A DNA stretch of 5,225 nucleotides, taken from Thermoplasmata archaeon (GTDB taxonomy: Archaea; Thermoplasmatota; Thermoplasmata; Thermoplasmatales; Thermoplasmataceae). The position numbers and the translations under genes are program-made. The stretch is from positions 1 to 5,225 of the forward strand of contig JAKAYN010000062.1 in assembly GCA_021826785.1 (NCBI GenBank). The letters are read 5' to 3'. Every line of letters begins with the position of its first letter. Position 1 is the stretch's first letter. Of the stretch, positions 1 to 5,225 are shown piece after piece. The notes under the pieces were generated by a model. That model was not told where the DNA came from. It did no database searches and saw only the letters and a program-made list of their open reading frames with translations.

Positions 1-1
1 C

Positions 2-1072
2 TTTTTAATAGAAATATCATTACTTGTAATGTCATTTTTTGTTATAGCAACAATAGCCGCTTTAAGAGAGTACACAAAAAGGGCCGTGGCAAAGTATACA
101 TTGGATACAGATGCACCGATAATAAGGAGGGGAAGATTAAACACAAGGCAGACATCAAGGCTTGCATCCGTTATATCAAAGAATCCATTTTCAAGATTAT
201 CATCATATTATAGATACCAGAACCTTGATATAGAGGAAAAATTTGAAAAACTTGAAAAAAAGAAGAAGTACTATAGATATATATACATCGCTATTGGATT
301 ATTCATACTAATATTGCTGCTTTATGGAAGCATTTCATTGATAATATCTGTAAAATCAAATCAGTGGTTTTATCTGTTTTCAAAAACGCCGGAGATAATA
401 ATATATCTCGCATACGATTATGCAAGGGTAGGAACGATACTTTTAATATCCCTTGTTATAGCAATATTCCTTGGATACTACCTGGCCGTTAATAAAAAAG
501 CAGAGGGTATTGGAATACCAATAATACAAACGCTAAGTGCATATCCAGCACCGGTATACTTTCCATTTGTTTTTATATTCACATTACCTTTTATATCGAA
601 ATTCTTTGGGCCATACACTGATGAGTTCTATGTGCTTGCAATAGTATTTATAAGCACATTCTATTATGTTTTCTATTCATTCTGGATGGGTGTAAAGTCA
701 CTGCCATCTGAGTACTGGGAACTAATGAAGAACATGAACATGGGCTATTTCAAAAGAATGCGATATATAATAATACCTGCAGCGTTTCCGTATCTTATCA
801 CCGGAATATCATCGACCGTGAACAGTGCGTGGGGCGGCCTTATGATTGGTGAGTACTGGCCGAACATTTATGGCGATAAATCACTTTATGTACATACCGG
901 TCTTATGAAGCTTATTGATGTTGCAACAGCAAATGGCAATATAGAGCTTGCGGCCTGGGCATCGTTTATATTCTCAATTGTTGTAGTAATTTACTCGATA
1001 CTGTTCACAAGAAAGATGATGGATCTGGCAAGGAAGAAATACGTTGCAGAGGAAGGTATATATGCTGCATAA
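2..1072 (+). CDS. NitT/TauT-type ABC transporter permease, duplicated-permease family (COG4986-like), 5'-partial
   Basis: Inner-membrane permease of an importer for a small anion or similar solute. The reading frame is open from the left edge without a stop, and the nine codons before the first ATG (position 29) continue a hydrophobic helix, so the gene almost certainly begins upstream. Numbering from that Met: residues 1-12 end a membrane helix, and residues 13-83 are a highly charged, Lys/Arg-rich cytoplasmic linker. A helix at about 84-108 follows, then a BPD_transp_1 permease domain at about 131-330. The ATPase-coupling (EAA-like) loop is at 231-250 (ELMKNMNMG...IIIPAAFP) and is followed by GISSTVNSAWGG...GEYW, typical of SsuC/TauC-like permeases. 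A helix, a long linker and a complete permease half in this order fit the duplicated anion permease family, with the first half outside the window. Family assignment is from recalled motifs. Substrate is unknown. Confidence 0.8.
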   Translation, partial: FLIEISLLVMSFFVIATIAALREYTKRAVAKYTLDTDAPIIRRGRLNTRQTSRLASVISKNPFSRLSSYYRYQNLDIEEKFEKLEKKKKYYRYIYIAIGLFILILLLYGSISLIISVKSNQWFYLFSKTPEIIIYLAYDYARVGTILLISLVIAIFLGYYLAVNKKAEGIGIPIIQTLSAYPAPVYFPFVFIFTLPFISKFFGPYTDEFYVLAIVFISTFYYVFYSFWMGVKSLPSEYWELMKNMNMGYFKRMRYIIIPAAFPYLITGISSTVNSAWGGLMIGEYWPNIYGDKSLYVHTGLMKLIDVATANGNIELAAWASFIFSIVVVIYSILFTRKMMDLARKKYVAEEGIYAA

Positions 1073-1084
1073 TCTATTTTTAGA
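1073..1084 (+). terminator. Possible oligo-T terminator after the anion permease
   Basis: A short T-rich stretch (TCTATTTTTAGA) directly follows the TAA stop. Archaeal transcription often ends on such T-runs without a hairpin. The run is only five Ts, so read-through into the next gene is quite possible. Confidence 0.25.
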
Positions 1085-1100
1085 TTTAAAACACTAAAGT

Positions 1101-1111
1101 ATTTTAATATA
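1101..1111 (+). promoter_or_regulatory. Candidate archaeal TATA box for the AAA-associated-domain gene
   Basis: The stretch ATTTTAATATA is centred about 23-25 bases before the ATG at 1129 and is preceded by an A-rich BRE-like AAAGT. This spacing places the transcription start at or within a few bases of the ATG, which means a leaderless mRNA. It fits the lack of any Shine-Dalgarno sequence before this ATG. The whole gap is AT-rich, so the exact box is uncertain. Confidence 0.45.
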
Positions 1112-1128
1112 TATACATTTATCATACC

Positions 1129-1599
1129 ATGCCAGACGTAATAGATCCAAATGCTAGAATAGCCGATCTGGTTGGTATATTATATGTTATGAATAACATT
1201 TTTGATGGAAAAACAGATCTTTACCAGCTAGAAAAGGAGATGGAAGTTGATATAGATGATTTAATGCCTATAGTTTACACCGCATCAACACTGGGATTAA
1301 TAAATGCAGAATCAGGCGATATATCAATATCTGATAAGGGAATAGAATATATAAAATCAGGAATAATACAGAGAAAAAAAATTATAAAGGATTCATTAAA
1401 GGATGTTGAGCCATTTAAAACGGCCATTTCACTTGGTTCATTTAACCTTGAAGAACTCAATGATGCGCTTATAAATAATGGAATACAGACATTTAATAAT
1501 CCATCCGGAATTCACGATTTAGAAATTATATTAATAGAATGGGGTGTTTATTCAGGTATGATAAAAAAGACGGATGAGGGTTTTGAGATAAATATTTAG
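1129..1599 (+). CDS. Stand-alone AAA-associated C-terminal domain protein (COG4754 / PF09821-like)
   Basis: Small cytoplasmic protein of 156 aa with no membrane segment or signal. It reads as a free-standing copy of the domain normally found at the C-terminus of NitT/TauT-class ABC ATPases. Matching features in order are a helical start (ARIADLVGILYVM, 9-21), KTDLYQLEKEMEVDIDDLMPIV (28-49), a wing-like turn SGDISISDKG (62-71), the IxxRKxI segment (80-86), and a C-terminal IEWGVYSGM block (136-144) where the family has IDWGRYAEL. The pattern resembles a winged helix. The permease just upstream is the transporter class that uses this domain, so the protein probably acts as a separate regulatory or accessory subunit for its ATPase; that role is inferred. 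The ATG lacks an SD and has a TATA-like box at leaderless distance. Its stop overlaps the stop of the convergent ATPase gene. Confidence 0.72.
   Translation: MPDVIDPNARIADLVGILYVMNNIFDGKTDLYQLEKEMEVDIDDLMPIVYTASTLGLINAESGDISISDKGIEYIKSGIIQRKKIIKDSLKDVEPFKTAISLGSFNLEELNDALINNGIQTFNNPSGIHDLEIILIEWGVYSGMIKKTDEGFEINI
1563..1568 (-). terminator. Candidate oligo-T terminator for the CUT1 importer operon
   Basis: A run of six Ts on the minus strand lies about 28 bases beyond the ATPase stop, inside the 3' end of the convergent gene. A longer T8 run on the same strand lies at 1374-1381. Either could end the minus-strand transcript in the archaeal oligo-T manner. No hairpin is seen. Confidence 0.3.
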
Positions 1600-2597
1600 C
1601 TTATGGCCTCCTCATTTATTACATCCTTAAGTATTCCATTTTCATAAACGTTGAATTTTTTCAGACCTATTTTTATCTTATCTCCAACGTTATATTTATT
1701 CTTTGACTGGAAAACAATGTTTTTATCCTTGTATGTGCAGTGTATAAAATAATTTGATTCCTCTATATCTATAAGTGAAACCTCAACCTCTATGCCATTT
1801 GATTCCTCATTTACCCACGTTGGCCTGAAGCCTATGATCTTTTCATTGTATCCTAGTTCTGATCCGTCAATGAAATTCATTGGGAAATTACCTATAAAAT
1901 CACCAACCCAGGTATTTACAGGTCTATTGTATAATTCCTCATAAGTACCTATCTGTTCTATAATACCATTATGAAGCACTGCAACCCTGTCTGCTATATT
2001 TGAAGCCTCTGCCTGATCGTGGGTCACATACACAAAAGTGTAATTTAATTCCTTCTGAAGTCTTTTTAATTCCTGCCTTGATGTGTACCTTACCCTAGCA
2101 TCTATGTTGCTTAACGGTTCGTCAAGAAGAAATAACTGTGGATCCCTGACAAGTGCCCTTGCTATGGCAACTCTCTGCTTCTGCCCACCGCTTAACCTTG
2201 TTACGCTGTTATTAAGCTCAGAATCTATTTTTAAAAGCCTTGCGACATTTTCAACTTTTTCTTTTATTTTGTCCCTTGGCACTCCTGCCATCTTCAATGG
2301 AAATGCAATGTTTTTAAAAACATTCATATTTGGATACAGGGCATAGTTTTGGAAAACCATTGATATATCTCTTTTGTTTGGTGGCTTTTTTGTTACATCC
2401 TCTCCGTTAACAATGATCCTTCCGCTGTCTATATCCTCAATGCCAACTATTGTTCTTAAAAGCGTTGATTTACCGGTACCTGAAGGGCCAAGAACCACAA
2501 GGAATTCTCCTGAAGCCACCTTTAAATTAAGGTTGTTAAGAACCTTCTTATTACCATATGATTTACAAACATCAATAAGCTCAAGTTTATACTCCAC
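1596..2597 (-). CDS. CUT1-type ABC importer ATPase (MalK/UgpC-like)
   Basis: Cytoplasmic ATPase subunit that powers carbohydrate uptake through the two permeases encoded just upstream. All motifs are intact in 333 aa: Walker A GPSGTGKST (37-45), Q-loop Gln83, ABC signature LSGGQ (135-139), Walker B LFLLDE (155-160), D-loop SNID (163-166) and switch His193. After PMNFIDG (239-245) comes a TOBE/OB regulatory domain of about 90 residues, including GFRPTWV (256-262), the usual RPE-type motif of MalK and UgpC. It is slightly shorter than E. coli MalK (about 370 aa). The start is GTG. An in-frame TAG lies immediately before it and no other Met occurs before residue 80, so this start is well fixed. 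It overlaps the MalG-like gene by 11 bp. Substrate specificity cannot be read from the ATPase. CUT1 ATPases can serve several transporters. Confidence 0.93.
   Translation of the reverse strand: MEYKLELIDVCKSYGNKKVLNNLNLKVASGEFLVVLGPSGTGKSTLLRTIVGIEDIDSGRIIVNGEDVTKKPPNKRDISMVFQNYALYPNMNVFKNIAFPLKMAGVPRDKIKEKVENVARLLKIDSELNNSVTRLSGGQKQRVAIARALVRDPQLFLLDEPLSNIDARVRYTSRQELKRLQKELNYTFVYVTHDQAEASNIADRVAVLHNGIIEQIGTYEELYNRPVNTWVGDFIGNFPMNFIDGSELGYNEKIIGFRPTWVNEESNGIEVEVSLIDIEESNYFIHCTYKDKNIVFQSKNKYNVGDKIKIGLKKFNVYENGILKDVINEEAIS
1656..1661 (+). terminator. Candidate oligo-T terminator for the AAA-associated-domain gene
   Basis: Six Ts on the plus strand lie about 57 bases past the stop, with a T5 run at 1670-1674. 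Both lie inside the antisense 3' end of the convergent ATPase gene. There is no intergenic space, so any terminator must be here or further on. The call rests only on the T-runs. Confidence 0.25.
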
Positions 2598-3402
2598 CTA
2601 AACCACCACTTAGATACTCTCCTTTTAAATATTTCTGCAGGACCACGGTTACAATTATAACAGGTATTGTAACTATGAGTGCAAATGAAGATGCAACAAA
2701 AGGTTCACCACGGCTTACGTAATCGTACAAATCAACTGGAAATGTTGGTTTTACAGGCGATATTATAACTGCGTAGGTGAACTCATCCCATGAGGTCATC
2801 CATGCAATTAAAAATGTAACAAGTGCAGGCACTCTTATTAACGGTAGTAAAATCCTAATAAACGCACTTTTTAAGGTTGCTCCATCAACAAGTGCCTGAT
2901 TTTCAATGTCGGATGGCAGCGATCTAAAGCCACCAAGCATTATAAAAACTGATATTGGTAAAACAACAAGCTCCTGTGCAAGGGCTATACCTATTACCGT
3001 ATTTTCAAGCCCAAGTTTTATAAAATAAACCGATATAGGAATTGCTATAACAAGTGCCGGCATCATGTTTACAATGAACATCAATATTATTATTCTATTA
3101 GAAAGTCTGGCGGTAAGTTTTTCAAGGCCGTAACCCGCAGGTATTGACAGCATCAGCGCAAGGAAGGCGACTATGAATGCAACCTCTGTGCTTCTTATAA
3201 CTGGATAAACCAGGCTAAGGTTTTTAAATGATACCTCTAAATTTGATAATGTGAACACCACAGGTATTTGATAAGGATATAAACGATCAAATGTTAAATA
3301 CGTTGGCTCGAATGTTATTAATACCAATACGTATAATGGATATATGAAAACAATTGATAGTATTATTGCTATTATATAAGTTCCAATGTTCTTACTTTTC
3401 AT
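2587..3402 (-). CDS. CUT1-type ABC importer permease, MalG-like
   Basis: Second membrane subunit of the carbohydrate importer, 271 aa from the ATG. Hydrophobic segments fit the usual six helices: about 8-31, 71-93, 102-128, 135-158, 189-211 and 238-256. The ATPase-coupling loop is at 166-187 (ENQALVDGA...RILLP), with Gly174 and the I-X-LP ending at the family spacing. Where most relatives have EEAA this protein has ENQA, so the usual EAA glutamate is Asn168. The frame also opens at a TTG six codons upstream (3420). The ATG is preferred because a perfect GGAGGTG lies nine bases before it, and that SD would fall inside the coding region if TTG were used. With this start the gene overlaps the MalF-like gene by 11 bp. 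The N-terminus MKSKN followed by a hydrophobic helix is typical. The C-terminal LSGGLGG stretch encodes the G-rich signal before the next gene. Confidence 0.92.
   Translation of the reverse strand: MKSKNIGTYIIAIILSIVFIYPLYVLVLITFEPTYLTFDRLYPYQIPVVFTLSNLEVSFKNLSLVYPVIRSTEVAFIVAFLALMLSIPAGYGLEKLTARLSNRIIILMFIVNMMPALVIAIPISVYFIKLGLENTVIGIALAQELVVLPISVFIMLGGFRSLPSDIENQALVDGATLKSAFIRILLPLIRVPALVTFLIAWMTSWDEFTYAVIISPVKPTFPVDLYDYVSRGEPFVASSFALIVTIPVIIVTVVLQKYLKGEYLSGGLGGV
2602..2607 (-). promoter_or_regulatory. Partial ribosome binding site for the ATPase GTG start
   Basis: On the minus strand GGTGGT precedes the GTG start at 2597 by four bases. It pairs only partly with the archaeal anti-SD (CACCUCC), so it is much weaker than the site before the MalG-like gene. 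Translational coupling through the 11-bp gene overlap probably helps. Confidence 0.35.
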
Positions 3403-4225
3403 ACCTTGATGCACCTCCAAGTTTTATTATTATAAAGGCAAAGACAAGTATTATTATTAATAGAATTGTTGCAGCAGCATATGCATAAGGTGTCGTTGCA
3501 GGCGTTGTAAAGAATTCATATACAAGAGTGTTCATTAATGGCGGATAATAACCAATTAATACAAGAGGCAGTGCAAATATATTAAATTCGCTTACACCCC
3601 TTATTAAAAGAGCTATTGCTATGTATGGTGCAAGATTTGGCAATGTTATGTAAATAAATCTCCTAAATGGGCCGGCACCGTCAACGCTTGCAGCCTCACT
3701 TATTGATGGTGGTATTCCAGACAAGCCACCATATAATATTAAAGCAACTAGCGGTGTGTTCTTCCAAAAGTCCGAGAACATAACGACACCAAGCTCTGAA
3801 TAGTAAGTAGAATACCAGTCCACTGGTTTAAATCCAAATGAAACAAGCGTAGAATTTGCAAAGCCACCAAGGGGGCTTAATATTAAAGAAAAAACAAAGG
3901 CAGCAACAACCGTTGATATACCATATGGAATTATAAAAATTGTTGAGAATACCTTGTTTCCTTTAAGCGATTTTATTAATATGTTTGCTATAAGTATGGC
4001 AAAAAATAATTGTATGAAAAGGGCACCTATGCTTACTATTAATGTATCAGCTATTGCACCGGCCAGATCACTTTTAACTATACCATAATAATTGCTTAAT
4101 GTGAATACAGAATTTGACTTAAAACTTAAATAAACAACTGAAGCTGCCGGAAAAAAGGAAAAGACAAGGACATACACAAGCGCTGGCAACACAAATAGCA
4201 GGTATTTATACCGTTTGATCCTCAT
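3392..4225 (-). CDS. CUT1-type ABC importer permease, MalF-like
   Basis: First membrane subunit of the carbohydrate importer and first gene of the minus-strand operon, 277 aa. It starts with MRIKRYKY before a first helix (about 9-33). Further hydrophobic segments are at about 58-86, 92-117, 145-169, 199-224 and 247-268, giving the six-helix core without the extra N-terminal helices and large periplasmic loop of E. coli MalF, as in most CUT1 permeases of this size. The coupling loop is a textbook EAA motif: E177-A-A, Gly183, then I193-T-L-P196, at exact family spacing, within SISEAASVDGAGPF. The ATG lacks an SD but has a TATA box 27 bases upstream, so the mRNA is probably leaderless. Its last codons (LGGASRYEK) contain the SD and start of the MalG-like gene. 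Which sugar is carried is not evident. Confidence 0.93.
   Translation of the reverse strand: MRIKRYKYLLFVLPALVYVLVFSFFPAASVVYLSFKSNSVFTLSNYYGIVKSDLAGAIADTLIVSIGALFIQLFFAILIANILIKSLKGNKVFSTIFIIPYGISTVVAAFVFSLILSPLGGFANSTLVSFGFKPVDWYSTYYSELGVVMFSDFWKNTPLVALILYGGLSGIPPSISEAASVDGAGPFRRFIYITLPNLAPYIAIALLIRGVSEFNIFALPLVLIGYYPPLMNTLVYEFFTTPATTPYAYAAATILLIIILVFAFIIIKLGGASRYEK
3412..3418 (-). promoter_or_regulatory. Strong Shine-Dalgarno site setting the MalG-like start
   Basis: GGAGGTG on the minus strand is a full match to the archaeal 16S 3' end and lies nine bases before the ATG at 3402. It sits inside the last codons of the MalF-like gene (Gly-Gly-Ala) and argues against the TTG at 3420 as the start. 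Confidence 0.8.
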
Positions 4226-4248
4226 TTATAATAGATAATTTTAAAAAG

Positions 4249-4255
4249 TTATAAA
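4249..4255 (-). promoter_or_regulatory. TATA box of the CUT1 permease/ATPase operon
   Basis: On the minus strand the sequence reads CCTATTTATAAC, with TTTATAA centred 27 bases from the ATG at 4225. That is the standard archaeal TATA-to-start distance, so transcription should begin at or next to the A of the start codon. Confidence 0.65.
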
Positions 4256-4390
4256 TAGGTTTCCATTTTTATTAAAATTTCTTTTATCAATAAATATTAT
4301 AGTTAGCCAAATATTTATATTGCAATTAAAATGATAAAAATTTAAATGATGTTTCAAATAATACATATCATAGTATATAAAAGAAAAATT

Positions 4391-4399
4391 TTTATATAA
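4391..4399 (+). promoter_or_regulatory. TATA box of the solute-binding-protein gene
   Basis: TTTATATAA is centred about 24-25 bases before the ATG at 4419, following an A-rich BRE-like AAAAATT. This predicts a leaderless mRNA, consistent with the lack of an SD. A second TATA-like element, TATATAAAAG at 4374-4383, would give a leader of about 15 bases and is a less likely alternative. Confidence 0.6.
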
Positions 4400-4418
4400 T
4401 AATTCAATTAAAAATTAT

Positions 4419-5225
4419 ATGGCAAGTAAAAACAAAATTATAGCAATTGTAGCAGTGATTGTTGTGATAATTGTAATTGGTTCTGTGCTTGCATACGAAC
4501 TGCCAAAAATAGCACCAAAACCTACACAAAAATCTGAACTTGCTGTTTATCCTGGGCCTTCAGGGCCGGTAAATTCAGACCATATACTTGGTGGCTGTGT
4601 TCTTGCAATAGCTGATACGGCACATTTATCATCGGCAAAGATGGCTGCTGAGGAACAGTTCATGGCATACATGCTATCACCACCGGTTCAGTACGATTGC
4701 ATGAAAGCCACAGGCTTTATACCAATAAGCAGCTCAGATATATCAAATTACCATGTGCCTAATATATACTCAAGCTCAAATGCAACAGTTACAATAGACT
4801 ACTATACAAGCATATCAATAACTGATTACAAGGCATTTACAGAAACGGCAATAAAGAACTTTGAAAAACTGTATCCAAACATTGTTATAAAGCCAACCGA
4901 CATTGGTGCCACAAGCATAGTTTCAACCGTTGAGGCTGATGTAAAGGCAGCATCAACAACGCCAATCGTTATGAGCATTGATAATCTCGATGTTGGTATA
5001 TTAGCCTATGGTGGATATCTTGTAAACCTTAAAAACATTGTCACCGAGATAACACCATCAAACGTTGTACCATCAATAGTAAAGCTCACAAACGATGAAT
5101 CAAATATCTTCTCTGGCAGCGTTCCATTTATAACGCAGATCATAAACACACCTCTTGTATGGATAAACTACAGTGCACTTAAGAGCGCTGGTATAACAAG
5201 CATGCCAGCAACATACAGCCAGATG
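4419..5225 (+). CDS. Membrane-anchored CUT1-type solute-binding protein with apparently permuted lobes, 3'-partial
   Basis: Extracellular receptor that probably feeds the divergent MalF/G/K-like importer; 269 codons are seen with no stop before the right edge. MASKNK is followed by a hydrophobic segment (7-25) and a Pro/Lys-rich spacer (29-37). There is no lipobox Cys, so it is an uncleaved anchor or an atypical signal peptide. Residues 45-104 (PGPSGP, LGGCVLAI, AAEEQFMAYMLSPPVQ, KATGFIPIS) read like the late C-terminal block of CUT1 binding proteins. Residues 122-269 (VTIDYY, NFEKLYPNIVIKP, LAYGGYLVNL, then TPLVWINYSALKSAGITSMPATY) read like their N-terminal lobe. This order is the reverse of normal. 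Cys60 and Cys94 both lie in the first block and could pair. The Ser/Thr/Tyr-rich composition suits a secreted protein of an acidophile. ATG 4419 is the first Met after an in-frame TAG at 4371. Binding-protein identity is fairly secure; ligand unknown. Confidence 0.85.
   Translation, partial: MASKNKIIAIVAVIVVIIVIGSVLAYELPKIAPKPTQKSELAVYPGPSGPVNSDHILGGCVLAIADTAHLSSAKMAAEEQFMAYMLSPPVQYDCMKATGFIPISSSDISNYHVPNIYSSSNATVTIDYYTSISITDYKAFTETAIKNFEKLYPNIVIKPTDIGATSIVSTVEADVKAASTTPIVMSIDNLDVGILAYGGYLVNLKNIVTEITPSNVVPSIVKLTNDESNIFSGSVPFITQIINTPLVWINYSALKSAGITSMPATYSQM

Larger units (their letters stand above)
4226..4418. promoter_or_regulatory. Divergent AT-rich intergenic control region
   Basis: This 193-bp region separates the permease/ATPase operon from the binding-protein gene. 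It contains a promoter at each end, and I find no open frame of note in it. Possible regulator-binding elements are the direct repeat AAATGAT at 4329-4335 and 4344-4350, and a loose inverted pair ATGATGT (4346-4352) with ACATATCAT (4363-4371). Both are short and the background is very AT-rich, so they are only candidates. No regulator gene is in the window. Confidence 0.6.

Noticed and set aside
29..31. ATG at 29 as the true start of the anion permease
   Set aside because: The frame stays open to the window edge, the codons before it encode hydrophobic residues continuing the same helix, and there is no SD; the protein would also begin mid-helix.
1275..1460. 61-codon open frame on the minus strand
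   Set aside because: It lies wholly antisense to the AAA-associated-domain gene, has no recognisable motif, and has no start signal.
2083..2346. 87-codon open frame on the plus strand
   Set aside because: It is antisense to the core of the ATPase gene, whose motifs are intact; the composition is that of a shadow frame.
2374..2601. 75-codon open frame on the plus strand
   Set aside because: It is antisense to the Walker A region and start of the ATPase gene, with no independent support.
3403..3420. TTG start giving a 277-aa MalG-like protein
   Set aside because: The perfect GGAGGTG nine bases before the ATG at 3402 would lie inside this extension, so the shorter 271-aa form is preferred.
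4346..4371. Inverted repeat ATGATGT / ACATATCAT as an operator or RNA hairpin
   Set aside because: The match is imperfect, with a two-base insertion, and the surroundings are so AT-rich that such pairs arise by chance; it is kept only as a candidate in the intergenic description.
1..5225. CRISPR array, tRNA/rRNA genes, insertion sequences, defence or toxin genes
   Set aside because: No regularly spaced repeats, RNA gene motifs, transposase motifs or terminal inverted repeats were seen; nearly all sequence is accounted for by transporter genes.

Overview
The window looks like part of an archaeal chromosome, most likely from the Thermoplasmatales (Picrophilus, Ferroplasma or Acidiplasma type). 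The DNA is AT-rich, with heavy use of ATA (Ile) and AGG (Arg). First genes of transcripts have TATA boxes about 25-27 bases before their start codons and no leader. Internal operon genes instead use GGAGGTG-type Shine-Dalgarno sites. The genus is an inference; no rRNA or other marker is present.

Left part (1-1599, + strand): the 3' part of a NitT/TauT-type ABC permease of the duplicated, anion-transport kind, cut by the left edge. A small stand-alone protein follows. It matches the 'AAA-associated C-terminal' domain that is usually fused to the ATPase of this transporter class. The partner ATPase and binding protein would lie outside the window.

Middle part (1596-4225, - strand, transcribed right to left): a tight three-gene operon for a CUT1-type carbohydrate importer, in the order MalF-like permease, MalG-like permease, MalK/UgpC-type ATPase. 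Consecutive genes overlap by exactly 11 bp at both junctions if the SD-supported ATG at 3402 is taken as the MalG-like start. The operon converges on the small AAA-associated gene, and the two stop codons overlap.

Right part (4226-5225): a 193-bp AT-rich divergent promoter region, then the 5' part of a membrane-anchored solute-binding protein on the + strand, running off the right edge (269 codons seen). It is the natural binding protein for the CUT1 importer. Its domain order is odd: a block that reads like the C-terminal lobe of a CUT1 binding protein comes right after the membrane anchor, followed by what reads like the N-terminal lobe. This suggests a circular permutation or partial duplication and is the most interesting signal here. 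The rest of the window is ordinary transporter content. The transported sugar cannot be read from the sequence.
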